64,000 nt of DNA from Chitinophagaceae bacterium (GTDB taxonomy: Bacteria; Bacteroidota; Bacteroidia; Chitinophagales; UBA10324): contig JADKFU010000005.1 in NCBI GenBank assembly GCA_016717285.1, positions 1,472,501-1,536,500 of the forward strand, in the 5' to 3' direction. A program made the translations under genes and the position numbers. This document shows, in pieces, positions 35,231-43,725 of this stretch. Position 1 is the first letter of the stretch. The number at the start of each line of letters is the position of its first letter. Under the pieces are notes generated by a model that worked only from the letters and a program-made list of their open reading frames with translations, searched no databases and was not told where the DNA came from.

Positions 35231-35914
35231 ATGACAATCTATAAGTTCAGGGTTATGTATGAGGATGATGATAGCATCTTTCGCGATGTCGAAATCAAAC
35301 CTTCACAAACCATCAGTGATTTTGAGTCTGTCATCATTTCCTCTTATAACCTGCCGGCAACTTCTGTTGGTCAGTTTTATAAAAGCAATGACAGTTGGCA
35401 TCGCGTAAAGCAATTGTTGACTGTTGTTGAACCCACTGATAAAAAGGAAAAGTCAAAACCCAAAACCAAGGTGCAGAGCTTGCCGATGCTCGTCGCATTT
35501 ATTGATGATCCGCATCAGAAGTTTATCTATGATTATAAAGGCACCCAGGAATTTGTTTTCCTGATTGAATTGCTTACACTTACAGGTGCCGAAAAAGCGA
35601 CTGTCATATACCCTGTATGTGTGAGGCAACAGGGACCGTCGCCTTTTAAGAAGGAAGAGTTAGTAGCGCATTATAGTAAAGTGGCGGATGAAGGTGACGC
35701 GGAAGATCAGCGCATTGACGATGACGAGGTAGATCTCAGCAGCATGGGACAAGAAGGTGAGGAGGAAGATATTGCAGTGGAAGAAGAAGCTGAAACCGAT
35801 GTTGTATCGGATGAAGGAGATGACGCTGAAGATGTTGCTGAAGAATCAGATGAAGAAGAATTTACGGAGGAAGAATTTGGTGGTGATTTTCCTGAAGGCG
35901 ACGATAAAGATTAA
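35231..35914 (+). CDS. pRiA4b Orf3-like domain protein with acidic tail
   Basis: A 227-residue soluble protein. Residues about 1-135 match the pRiA4b Orf3-like family common in Bacteroidota (YKFRVMYEDDDSIFRDVEI, SDFESVIISSY, FYKSNDSWHR, then MLVAFIDDPHQKFIYDYKG and FVFLIELLTLTGA). The remaining 70 or so residues are dominated by Asp and Glu and look disordered. The function of the domain outside plasmids and IS elements is unknown. It is 31 bp upstream of miaA and may be part of the same transcript. Confidence 0.78.
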   Translation: MTIYKFRVMYEDDDSIFRDVEIKPSQTISDFESVIISSYNLPATSVGQFYKSNDSWHRVKQLLTVVEPTDKKEKSKPKTKVQSLPMLVAFIDDPHQKFIYDYKGTQEFVFLIELLTLTGAEKATVIYPVCVRQQGPSPFKKEELVAHYSKVADEGDAEDQRIDDDEVDLSSMGQEGEEEDIAVEEEAETDVVSDEGDDAEDVAEESDEEEFTEEEFGGDFPEGDDKD

Positions 35915-35944
35915 AATAAACCCATTCCTACCATTCTGCCTGCT

Positions 35945-36868
35945 GTGAAAAAATACCTGGTTACTGTAGTTGGTCCTACAGCAGTTGGCAAAACCAAAGT
36001 AAGCATACAGATTGCACGGCATTTTTCAACTGCTATTATTTCTGCTGATGCCCGCCAGTTTTATAAAGAAATGAATATAGGCACTGCAACACCTTCGTTT
36101 GAAGAACTTCAATCGGTACCTCATTATTTTATAAATCAATTATCTGTTGCACAGGATTATACTGCGGGCGACTTTGAAAAAGAGGCAATAGCAACACTGG
36201 AGACACTTTTTAAAACGCAGGATGTTGTTGTACTTGTCGGCGGTTCAGGTCTTTTTATAAGCGCATTGCTTTATGGACTCGATGTTTTTCCTGAAATTAC
36301 TGATGCTGCGAATTCGGAGCTCAGTCAATTATATTTATCAGGAGGAATTGAAGCTTTACAAAAATTATTGAAAGAAAAAGACCCTGATTATTTTGCATTT
36401 GTTGATCGAAACAATCCACAGCGGTTGTTGCGGGCTTTAGGTGTATGTCTTTCTGTTGGAAAACCATATTCTTCCTTCAGAAATAAAAACAAGGTGCAAA
36501 GAAATTTTATCCCGATACAAATCGGATTGCAGATAGAGAGAAAAACTTTGTACCGGCAGATTGATGAAAGGGTGGATAAAATGATGCAGGAAGGTTTATT
36601 AGAGGAAGTGAAAACTTTGCTTCCTTACGAGCATCTGAATCCGCTGCAAACAGTTGGCTATCGCGAATTATTCAGTTACCTGGATGGTAGATCATCACTG
36701 GAAGATGCTGTTAATCTGATCAAACAGCATACTCGCAATTATGCCAAGCGCCAGTTAACATGGTTCAGGAAGGAGAATGGCATTACCTGGTTTACTCCTG
36801 AACAATTGGAAGAGATTTTACTTTTTATAAACGAGAAAATTAATTCTCCTGTTAAATATGGAGCATGA
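35945..36868 (+). CDS. miaA: tRNA dimethylallyltransferase
   Basis: A 307-residue enzyme that transfers a dimethylallyl group to N6 of adenosine 37 in tRNAs reading codons that start with U. The P-loop is VGPTAVGKTK (about residues 9-18). Downstream are ISADARQFYKEMNIGTATPS, DYTAGDFEKEA and GGSGLFISALLYGLD, with QTVGYRELFSYL and HTRNYAKRQLTWFR near the C-terminus. The start is GTG. Its stop overlaps the next gene start by 4 bp (ATGA), so it is cotranscribed with the phosphoesterase gene. Confidence 0.96.
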   Translation: MKKYLVTVVGPTAVGKTKVSIQIARHFSTAIISADARQFYKEMNIGTATPSFEELQSVPHYFINQLSVAQDYTAGDFEKEAIATLETLFKTQDVVVLVGGSGLFISALLYGLDVFPEITDAANSELSQLYLSGGIEALQKLLKEKDPDYFAFVDRNNPQRLLRALGVCLSVGKPYSSFRNKNKVQRNFIPIQIGLQIERKTLYRQIDERVDKMMQEGLLEEVKTLLPYEHLNPLQTVGYRELFSYLDGRSSLEDAVNLIKQHTRNYAKRQLTWFRKENGITWFTPEQLEEILLFINEKINSPVKYGA

Positions 36869-37368
36869 AATATATTGGCATTTTATCTGACACCCACGGA
36901 ATTCTTGATCCTGCTGTTTTCGAATATTTTAACGAATGTGATGAGATCTGGCATGCAGGCGATTTTGGACACGGAGTTGCTGCTACTTTAACAGCCTTCA
37001 AACCATTGAAAGGAGTTTATGGAAATATTGATGGTGAATCAATCAGGCAGCTCTTTCCGGAAGAACTATTGTTCTCCTGCGAAAACATAAAAGTTTTTAT
37101 CACACATATAGGTGGCTATCCGGGGCATTATGAAGAACGGGCCCTCAATATTATCAAATCGAATAAACCTGATTTATTTATTACGGGTCATTCTCACATT
37201 TTGAAAATTGTGCGCGATCCGAAACAAAATAATTTATTGCACATCAATCCCGGAGCCGCTGGCAGGAGTGGGTTTCACCAAATGAGAACAATCGTAAGGA
37301 TGAAAATTGACGGGAGCAGGATGTTTGCTGTCGAAGTGATTGAATTGGGAAAAAGAAGTTCTATTTGA
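36865..37368 (+). CDS. YfcE/MJ0936-type metallophosphoesterase
   Basis: A 167-residue stand-alone calcineurin-like phosphodiesterase of the YfcE group. The metal-binding motifs are ILSDTHG (Asp9, His11), HAGDFG (Asp33), VYGNID (Asn54), FITHIGG and TGHSHI. The small size is usual for the group. Such proteins hydrolyse phosphodiester or phosphomonoester model compounds; the physiological substrate is unknown. It overlaps miaA by 4 bp. Confidence 0.93.
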   Translation: MKYIGILSDTHGILDPAVFEYFNECDEIWHAGDFGHGVAATLTAFKPLKGVYGNIDGESIRQLFPEELLFSCENIKVFITHIGGYPGHYEERALNIIKSNKPDLFITGHSHILKIVRDPKQNNLLHINPGAAGRSGFHQMRTIVRMKIDGSRMFAVEVIELGKRSSI

Positions 37369-37441
37369 ATTATGCACTTATGGACTGTTCCATTATAAGA
37401 CCTTAAGTGTTCATAACCAGAATCATTTTATCTTTCCATTT

Positions 37442-39925
37442 ATGCAGAGGATTTTATTTGTTGTTGTGCTTCAATGTTTTTCTTTCCTGGCAAATTCAAC
37501 TACAATAAGTGGGTTGGTAACGGATGAAAAAAATCAGCCGTTGTCTTATTCCAATGTCTATATTAAAAACACTACGCAAGGTGCAACAGCTAATTCGGAA
37601 GGAAGGTATGTATTGAACCTGTCACCGGGCAATTATGAATTGGTATTTTCTTATGTCGGATATCTGCAAGTGAAAAAAAATGTGACACTTGCGGATTTTC
37701 CCATTCAACTAAATGTTCAACTGCAACCCGATCAGGTGGAACTAAAGGAAGTGGTGGTTACAGCCGGGAGTGAAGATCCTGCTTACCGTGTAATCAAAGC
37801 AGCAATAAAAAAACGAAACTTTTTTCTTGATCAGGTTAACGCATTCAATTGCAAAGTGTATATCAAAGGAGTTGCCCGTCTTGACAGTGCGCCGAAAAAA
37901 TTTATGGGTTATAACCTTGAAAAAAAAGGGCTTGATTCGACATCATTTGGCATTATTTACCTCAGTGAATCGGAGTCGGAATATTATTTCCGCAAGCCAA
38001 ATGAGGTAAAAGAAATCATGCTTTCTTCAAAAGTGAGTGGCGATGGCAAAGCATTCAGCTGGAATAAGGCAAGCGATTTCGATTTTAATTTTTACAAAAA
38101 CCTCGTAGATGCCGGTATGATGAGCAACCGGCCCTTTATTTCTCCGATTGCGGAAACAGCATTGCTGTATTATAAATATAAACTGATCGGTACTTTTTAT
38201 GAAGACGGTGAGCTGGTGAATAAAATTGAGATGATTCCACGAAGAAAAGGTGATCCTGTTTTTAGCGGTTACATTTATATTGTTGAAGATAGTTGGCGAA
38301 TACACAGCACTGATCTCTGGTTGAACAAAGATGCGAACCTGGATTTTATCGATTCTCTTAAACTGTCGCAAACCTATGCGAAGGTGAATGACTCACTCTG
38401 GATGCCATACAATCAGACGATGCAGGTTTTTATAAATGCCTTTGGTTTCCGGATGAAAGCAAAATTTGCAGGTGTATTCACAGAGTATATGATTGATCCT
38501 GTTCTGGTGAATAAATTTTTTAGCGGGGAAGTGTGGAAGATAAATGAAGATGCCAATGAAAAAGATTCATTGTATTGGAAAGCGAAACGGCTCATTCCTT
38601 TGACTGATGAAGAAGCCAATGATTACCAGGAGAAGGACAGCCTCTTTATCGTTCAAAATTCAAAATCATTTCTTGATTCAGCGGATCGTGCCAATAATAA
38701 ATTCGCTTTTTTTGATTTGATTTATGGTTATCATTATTACCGTCGTTACAATCAGACCAGTTATAGTACCAGCGGACTTTTGAGTTTCATCAACTATAAT
38801 ACGGTAGAAGGATTTGCACCTTCCATCAGTTTGCACCTTACCAAACGGTGGGATGATCATCGCGAGTATCGGATAAGTTCGACGTTACGCTATGGATTTT
38901 CAAACCATGAACCTTCCGCTAAAATTTCAATGCGTTATCTATTTGATCCGGTTAAAGCTGCTTCGTGGAGTTTGGATGGCGGACGATTTGTAACGCAGTT
39001 TAATGACGAGAATCCTATTTCTCCGCTCATCAATACGATATACACTTTGTTTGTTGGAGAAAATTATATGAAGTTGTATATGAATGCTTATGCGAGAGCA
39101 TCTGTCACGAAAGAAGTAGTGAATGGCATCCAGCTAACAGCCGGCACTTCATTCAACCACCGCACAGTTTTAGAAAATACCAGCTTTAACTCATTTGCGG
39201 ATGAATCAAACAGAAACTTCACCACTAACGATCCGCAAATTGCCGTTTATGACAGCGCTGTGTATTTTATTGGATACAACGCCTGGCTGATCAATCTGAA
39301 AGCAACGATTCATTTTGCGCAAAAATATTTTTCACGCCCGAATGAAAAAATCAATATCGGATCAAAGTATCCTGTTTTAACAGTGAGCTATACGCAGGGA
39401 CTTCCATGGATTGGCAGTGATGTAAATTATAATCAGCTGGATCTTTCAGTAGATGATCATTTCAAGTTGGGTACGATAGGAGAAGGTGATTACAATTTGT
39501 CAGGAGGCGCATTTCTTATCAGAAAAAATTTGGGCGCTGCGGAATTGAAGCACTTCAATGGTAACCAAACCATATTCGCTCAAGCTGACCGCATGAATGC
39601 ATTTCAGTTGCTTCCTTATTACACTTACAGCACTGATCAATGGTATTTGCAGGGGCATATCGAACATCATTTTCATGGCTTGTTGCTGAATCACATTCCT
39701 CTTATCAGGAAATTGAAATTACAGGAAGTGATTGGCGCGCATTATCTCCAGACAAAAGACCTGCAATATGCAGAGCTGAGTTTTGGATTAGAACACATCC
39801 TGAAATTATTCAGAGTTGATTTTGTTACTGCCTACAGCAATCAACAGCATTTTAGCTCCGGCGTTTTAATCGGACTTACGCTGGGAGGCAATGGAAGTGG
39901 TATTTCCGTGAGTGTGGATGAATGA
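37442..39925 (+). CDS. DUF5686 outer-membrane protein with carboxypeptidase-like regulatory domain
   Basis: A protein of about 827 residues from the ATG at 37442; the frame is open upstream but only this start gives a signal peptide (MQRILFVVVLQCFSFLANS). The N-terminal carboxypeptidase-regulatory-like domain (about residues 20-105) reads TISGLVTDEKNQPLSYSNVY, then YELVFSYVGYLQ. A DUF5686 region begins with DPAYRVIKAAIKKRNFFLDQ and is followed by many aromatic beta-strand segments to the C-terminus, as in large outer-membrane barrels. TonB-dependent transporters share the N-terminal domain, but no TonB box or plug domain is seen. Function is unknown. Confidence 0.83.
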   Translation: MQRILFVVVLQCFSFLANSTTISGLVTDEKNQPLSYSNVYIKNTTQGATANSEGRYVLNLSPGNYELVFSYVGYLQVKKNVTLADFPIQLNVQLQPDQVELKEVVVTAGSEDPAYRVIKAAIKKRNFFLDQVNAFNCKVYIKGVARLDSAPKKFMGYNLEKKGLDSTSFGIIYLSESESEYYFRKPNEVKEIMLSSKVSGDGKAFSWNKASDFDFNFYKNLVDAGMMSNRPFISPIAETALLYYKYKLIGTFYEDGELVNKIEMIPRRKGDPVFSGYIYIVEDSWRIHSTDLWLNKDANLDFIDSLKLSQTYAKVNDSLWMPYNQTMQVFINAFGFRMKAKFAGVFTEYMIDPVLVNKFFSGEVWKINEDANEKDSLYWKAKRLIPLTDEEANDYQEKDSLFIVQNSKSFLDSADRANNKFAFFDLIYGYHYYRRYNQTSYSTSGLLSFINYNTVEGFAPSISLHLTKRWDDHREYRISSTLRYGFSNHEPSAKISMRYLFDPVKAASWSLDGGRFVTQFNDENPISPLINTIYTLFVGENYMKLYMNAYARASVTKEVVNGIQLTAGTSFNHRTVLENTSFNSFADESNRNFTTNDPQIAVYDSAVYFIGYNAWLINLKATIHFAQKYFSRPNEKINIGSKYPVLTVSYTQGLPWIGSDVNYNQLDLSVDDHFKLGTIGEGDYNLSGGAFLIRKNLGAAELKHFNGNQTIFAQADRMNAFQLLPYYTYSTDQWYLQGHIEHHFHGLLLNHIPLIRKLKLQEVIGAHYLQTKDLQYAELSFGLEHILKLFRVDFVTAYSNQQHFSSGVLIGLTLGGNGSGISVSVDE

Positions 39926-39961
39926 AGGTTGCGTGAGTAAACGGAAACGCAACAGGTAAAA

Positions 39962-40627
39962 TTATTGCACGATCAACACATTCGCAGATATATTAAGTGC
40001 AAACTTCACTGCAATCAGGTCGTTCACTTTTACCAGTCCGAATAAGGCTTCCGGTGGCTCCAGGTGGTAGTCGCTAAAAGTCAGGTTGTGCAATCCTGAA
40101 AAATAGTATTGCCCGGAAGAAGTTTGCTTTCCGGTAAATAGAATATCGTGTAATTTACTTTCACCGGCCATTGTAATCCTAACATTGGCAATCAGAGTTG
40201 TAATGCCGGATAGTTTTAAAGATTTTCCATCTCTTGATTTTGCCTGCAGAATTTCAACTGTTATAAATGGAAATTTATCGCCTTTCAAAGTTCTGCAAAG
40301 GTTACTGTTCATGGCAGCATTGCCGCAATCGAGGGAAACAACAGGCACTTTAAGAATGGCATCTTTAAATTGGATACTGTTTTTCAGGTTATCAAATTGG
40401 AACTCAACTTTGTTATGTGAATATTTTTCATCTGAAAAGCAGGTGAATTCATTGATGTTGGTGGAGCCCAGTACAGAAATTCTGCTGCCTTCTAATATTG
40501 AATAATCAAGTTTTTCAAATAATTGCTTTTGTTGAATAGTGGAATTTACTGCGCCGGCAAATAGCAACCAGGTGAAAAAGAGGAGGAAGTTGCGAACGAT
40601 ATTTTTATTGTCGATAAAATTAGCCAT
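39962..40627 (-). CDS. YceI-like domain protein
   Basis: A 221-residue protein with an N-terminal hydrophobic segment (residues about 12-30, FLLFFTWLLFAGAV) serving as signal peptide or anchor. The remainder has the YceI lipocalin-like pattern: LEGSRISVLGSTNINEFTC, LKVPVVSLDCGNAAMNSNLC, LKLSGITTLIANVRITMAG and a final FGLVKVNDLIAVKFALNI. YceI proteins bind isoprenoid or other amphipathic ligands in the periplasm. It has several cysteines, unlike the second YceI protein at 42191. Its start codon lies within the T tract of the preceding terminator, so expression depends on readthrough or an own promoter. Confidence 0.8.
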   Translation of the reverse strand: MANFIDNKNIVRNFLLFFTWLLFAGAVNSTIQQKQLFEKLDYSILEGSRISVLGSTNINEFTCFSDEKYSHNKVEFQFDNLKNSIQFKDAILKVPVVSLDCGNAAMNSNLCRTLKGDKFPFITVEILQAKSRDGKSLKLSGITTLIANVRITMAGESKLHDILFTGKQTSSGQYYFSGLHNLTFSDYHLEPPEALFGLVKVNDLIAVKFALNISANVLIVQ

Positions 40628-40629
40628 AA

Positions 40630-40675
40630 CATAAAAATAAAAAAGAACCGTCTTTCCGATTCAGAAAGACGGTTC
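40630..40675 (-). terminator. Rho-independent terminator of the outer-membrane barrel gene
   Basis: On the minus strand GAACCGTCTTTC (ending at 40664) pairs with GAAAGACGGTTC (40645-40656) around a 7-nt loop and is followed by TTTTTTATTTTTAT. It sits between the barrel gene and the downstream YceI gene. Confidence 0.92.
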
Positions 40676-40686
40676 TCAGAGAGTGA

Positions 40687-42138
40687 TTAGAATCCTAATG
40701 CTGCTTCAATCATAATACCACTGAATTTACCTTCGTTACGTTGATCATAAGTAGGGTAATCTTTGTACATCTGCGTAACGTATTCCACTTTTGCCATTAC
40801 ATTATCAAGTATATACCAACCGGCAGAAAGAGTGAAACGGGTCACATTTACTGTGTTGATTTCAGATTTGAATGCAGGACTGGTGAAGGGAAGTTCAGCA
40901 CTTACACCATTGTAGCGCAATCCAAGCCAGAAGTTTTCATTTTGGGTGAAACGATAGATGACGTCAACTGCATACTGAGTGGTTTGTCTCCTGTCGTGGC
41001 CAATAAGCACATTGGTTACGGAATCCTTTTCATTAGTATTTCTTCCATTGGCAAATTCAAGTGTTCCGAATAACTCAAGACCATGGAATTTAACAAAAGG
41101 ATTGATCATGAAAGCGGTTAACTGGTCACCATAAGGTTTGCTCAGGCGGCCGGAGAATGCGTTGGTACCGATAGAGGAATAATAATTTTCCAATACCATG
41201 AAGTAATGGGAACCGCTGCGGTCACCGGCAAAAAGAGTGTTGCTCACCGAACTCTTGGTGGTATACACGGAACCTGTTATTCTGAAACGCAGGTCAGGAT
41301 TAAATTGTTTGTCATAACCGAGTTTGGCAATAAAGCTGGGAGACCTCTTGTTTACTTCGCCTGTGTTGGCATCTTTCACACCTGAAGTATCAACAGATGA
41401 TACTGGATAAGCGACATCTCCTTTTATTTCTCCACCAGTCATTTCAACTACTGCAAGAAAGCCGGCTTTGTTATGAAATTGAAGTTCGCCACCTATTTCA
41501 GTTGTAAAATCATCAAGTATGAGGTTCTCCACAAAAGGATTATACATTGAATTGCCTGCATCACTGCGGCGATAGTGTTGATCACCATAATTTACTTCAT
41601 AGTCACCAAATTTGATGGTAAGGTATTCCATCATATTATCAATCATATCACTTTTAAGGAAAGTAAGCTTATCAAATTGAATATAACCACCTTTTACCCA
41701 AGCTTCAGAATGGTGACGAGTAGAAAGATAGGTGATTAAGTTCATGTGAATTCCATCATAGAGTTGTGCATCCAGATTCAGGTTGGCCATGGCAAGGTTA
41801 AAACCATTGGTAACTCCAATAAGTGTGCGGTCGTCAATGCCATCCGGTTTAGACGTCTTTCCGGTATTATCAATAAGGTGCCAGCCTGTGCCTGCAACCT
41901 GATTGGTATCAATTATGTTTTCATGATTAAGGTCCTGAAAGGTAAAGGAGGAGTTAAGACCAAGTCTCACCTTAAACCCTGTGTAGAGAGTGGTGTCCGA
42001 TTTCCCGGTTTCAAAAACATTCAGACCTTTTTGGTCGTAATGCCTGAAATTTTGAATAGGGGGTTGTTGCGCAAAGGCAATACAACTGACCAGCATCAGC
42101 AAACTAAAGAGCTGAAGAAGTTTGATTGAATTTTTCAT
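40687..42138 (-). CDS. Outer-membrane porin-like beta-barrel protein
   Basis: A 483-residue protein with a signal peptide (residues 1-23, ending IAFAQQ). The mature part is a long series of amphipathic strands with aromatic girdle residues (TGFKVRLGLNSSFTF, LDAQLYDGIHMNLITYLS, FWLGLRYNGVSAEL) and ends EGKFSGIMIEAALGF, a terminal Phe as in porin barrels. A motif such as IKFGDYEVNYGDQHYRR in the middle resembles the porin-like families of Bacteroidota. Substrate is unknown. It lies between two YceI genes on the same strand. Confidence 0.75.
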   Translation of the reverse strand: MKNSIKLLQLFSLLMLVSCIAFAQQPPIQNFRHYDQKGLNVFETGKSDTTLYTGFKVRLGLNSSFTFQDLNHENIIDTNQVAGTGWHLIDNTGKTSKPDGIDDRTLIGVTNGFNLAMANLNLDAQLYDGIHMNLITYLSTRHHSEAWVKGGYIQFDKLTFLKSDMIDNMMEYLTIKFGDYEVNYGDQHYRRSDAGNSMYNPFVENLILDDFTTEIGGELQFHNKAGFLAVVEMTGGEIKGDVAYPVSSVDTSGVKDANTGEVNKRSPSFIAKLGYDKQFNPDLRFRITGSVYTTKSSVSNTLFAGDRSGSHYFMVLENYYSSIGTNAFSGRLSKPYGDQLTAFMINPFVKFHGLELFGTLEFANGRNTNEKDSVTNVLIGHDRRQTTQYAVDVIYRFTQNENFWLGLRYNGVSAELPFTSPAFKSEINTVNVTRFTLSAGWYILDNVMAKVEYVTQMYKDYPTYDQRNEGKFSGIMIEAALGF

Positions 42139-42190
42139 AGCGTTAGAGTTTTAGTGGATTTAAAAAGAAATAATATTGATTGTGAAAGGA

Positions 42191-42778
42191 TTAATTTTTC
42201 TGCATGACGGTTTTAAAGCTCAGGACCACTTCATCACCTACTTTCATGGCTCCCATGAAAGCGGTAGGTGGACTAATATCGAAGTCTGTCATTTTAATTG
42301 TTTTCGTTCCTTCAAATGAGATGGAGCCATCCGCTTTTACTGCAACCTTTACCTGCAAATCTATGGGTTTGGTAACCCCGGCAATGGTAAGTTGGCCTTT
42401 CGCGATAACGGTGTTGCCAGTAGTTGATGGCATCACATTGTTAATTTGCGAAAGGAGTTTATAAGTTATGAGTGGATTTTTTTCTGCTTTCAGCGCGTCA
42501 TACGTTTTCGAATCCATAATGGAACCATGCGTGCTCTTGATGTCTTTGCATTCAACTTTAAATACAACCGATAAAATGGAAATACTGCCATTCGGATTTA
42601 TAACAAATGATCCGTAACCATTTATCTTCTCCACTGATTCCTCCCAATCATGCACGTTAGAGGTTCCTTTTATCTCAAATTCATGGTTTGGAGAAAAGAC
42701 ATAACTGGTGGTTTGCGCATGAACAGTCAAACCAGCGGCAAGCAACATTGTCAGCGATAGGATTATGATATTTTTCAT
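42191..42778 (-). CDS. YceI family periplasmic protein
   Basis: A 195-residue exported protein: signal peptide to about residue 21 (LTVHAQT), then the YceI domain. Family features are FEIKGTSNVHDWEESVEKI, VVFKVECKDIKSTHGSIMDSK and KNPLITYKLLS, and the closing MTDFDISPPTAFMGAMKVGD plus VVLSFKTVM. The SxxHDW turn is the family hallmark. It probably binds a lipidic ligand in the periplasm. The porin-like gene follows 52 bp downstream, so these two form an operon. Two Fnr/Crp-like palindromes lie 70-130 bp upstream. Confidence 0.9.
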   Translation of the reverse strand: MKNIIILSLTMLLAAGLTVHAQTTSYVFSPNHEFEIKGTSNVHDWEESVEKINGYGSFVINPNGSISILSVVFKVECKDIKSTHGSIMDSKTYDALKAEKNPLITYKLLSQINNVMPSTTGNTVIAKGQLTIAGVTKPIDLQVKVAVKADGSISFEGTKTIKMTDFDISPPTAFMGAMKVGDEVVLSFKTVMQKN

Positions 42779-42847
42779 GTTTAAATTTTATGTGGTAGTT
42801 AGTATGAATTTGTAAGCACAAGGTGTGAAGGGTGAAAACAGGTAAGC

Positions 42848-42861
42848 ATGACATTAGTCAT
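42848..42861. promoter_or_regulatory. Fnr/Crp-like palindrome ATGAC-N4-GTCAT
   Basis: ATGACATTAGTCAT is a perfect 5-bp inverted repeat with a 4-bp spacer, the geometry of Fnr-type sites (TTGAT-N4-ATCAA). Its centre is 76 bp upstream of the YceI ATG at 42778. Confidence 0.5.
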
Positions 42862-42891
42862 AAACCAATATGACTTTCATAAGCGAATGAT

Positions 42892-42905
42892 ATGATAAAA
42901 GTCAT
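42892..42905. promoter_or_regulatory. Fnr/Crp-like palindrome ATGAT-N4-GTCAT
   Basis: ATGATAAAAGTCAT, the same motif with one asymmetric base, 44 bp (about four helical turns) from the site at 42848. It lies between the divergent ends of the YceI gene and the terminator of the 136-residue protein. Confidence 0.5.
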
Positions 42906-42929
42906 GATGACAAAATGTGACGCACAACG

Positions 42930-42972
42930 GAATATAAAAAACAGGAAGCGCAATTGCTGCGCTTCCTGTTTT
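42930..42972 (-). terminator. Rho-independent terminator of the 136-residue membrane protein gene
   Basis: ACAGGAAGCGCA and its complement (42941-42952 and 42958-42969) pair perfectly around a 5-nt loop; on the minus strand the stem is followed by TTTTTTATA. It lies 48 bp after the stop at 43021. Confidence 0.88.
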
Positions 42973-43020
42973 AATGCTGAATCTTTTATTTGAAAAATCC
43001 GCATCAGCAATTAAAAGATG

Positions 43021-43431
43021 CTAAGGATTTAACTTCTCGCAAACCAGTCCTGCAATAATGGATTGAATAAAGCCATAGAGAAACCAGGTAAGCACGAGGT
43101 CAAACGTTACATTCATCGCGCTGTAGATCAGTAACATCGCGGGCAATGTGGCAATAAGTGAATAGATAATACCGAATTCAATACCTCGCATCGTGAAACT
43201 TCCCGTTAATACACCTTTAAACCGTTCCCAAAACCAGGCGAGAGCGAGGCCTAACAGGAAAGGATGTATATAATATAGAATGCTGCCCGATTCGTCATTC
43301 ATGCGAAAGGCAGGATTGTAATATTCCAACGCCAGATTCGGTAAGAGCATGATGGTGAAATATAATGCTGCAATACTTACCACCAACATTACGATTCCTG
43401 CAACTAATCCACTGATGATTACTTTTTTCAT
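43021..43431 (-). CDS. Hypothetical four-helix membrane protein (136 aa)
   Basis: A 136-residue protein with four membrane helices (about residues 6-28, 54-70, 84-105 and 112-130). No signature residues of a known transporter are evident. The helix ends FRMNDESGSILYYIHPFLLG and FWERFKGVLTGSF are polar turns. A -7 box (TATATTTG) and an Fnr-like palindrome lie upstream on its strand, and a strong terminator follows, so it is a separate transcription unit. Confidence 0.7.
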   Translation of the reverse strand: MKKVIISGLVAGIVMLVVSIAALYFTIMLLPNLALEYYNPAFRMNDESGSILYYIHPFLLGLALAWFWERFKGVLTGSFTMRGIEFGIIYSLIATLPAMLLIYSAMNVTFDLVLTWFLYGFIQSIIAGLVCEKLNP

Positions 43432-43485
43432 GTGTTATTTTTTTTAGGCAATTAAAATGAAAAGCATTCTAATATGATGAGACAT

Positions 43486-43493
43486 CAAATATA
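43486..43493 (-). promoter_or_regulatory. -7 box TATATTTG upstream of the 136-residue protein gene
   Basis: On the minus strand TATATTTG matches TAnnTTTG and lies 55 bp before the ATG. The Fnr-like palindrome at 43540 is centred about 67 bp upstream of the predicted start site. Confidence 0.55.
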
Positions 43494-43539
43494 GCATGCA
43501 GGCGTATTCACATTTAGCTGAGTATTGTTTGCAAGGACT

Positions 43540-43553
43540 ATGATTTTTATCAT
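43540..43553. promoter_or_regulatory. Fnr/Crp-like palindrome ATGAT-N4-ATCAT
   Basis: ATGATTTTTATCAT is a perfect inverted repeat (TATGAT-TTTT-ATCATA when extended), closest of the four to an Fnr box. Confidence 0.55.
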
Positions 43554-43664
43554 AAAATCACTGATCTGAAATTGCAAGCACGTTTATTTTATCCCTTAGT
43601 TGATGGTCGGCGAAGATAACAGTCTGACAAAAAATCAATGAGCAAACAACAATCATGTTTCCAT

Positions 43665-43678
43665 ATGACTAAAGACAT
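43665..43678. promoter_or_regulatory. Fnr/Crp-like site ATGAC-N4-GACAT (one mismatch)
   Basis: ATGACTAAAGACAT matches the motif with one mismatch. Its centre is about 43 bp upstream of the start site predicted from the -7 box at 43701, the usual class II activator position. Confidence 0.4.
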
Positions 43679-43700
43679 TCTTTCGCATTTTCTGTGCTTT

Positions 43701-43708
43701 TAAATTTG
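43701..43708 (+). promoter_or_regulatory. -7 box TAAATTTG
   Basis: Matches TAnnTTTG and lies 17 bp before the ATG of the 51-codon ORF. No TTG element is seen at -33, as expected for an activator-dependent promoter. Confidence 0.5.
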
Positions 43709-43725
43709 AACCAAACTTATTCATC

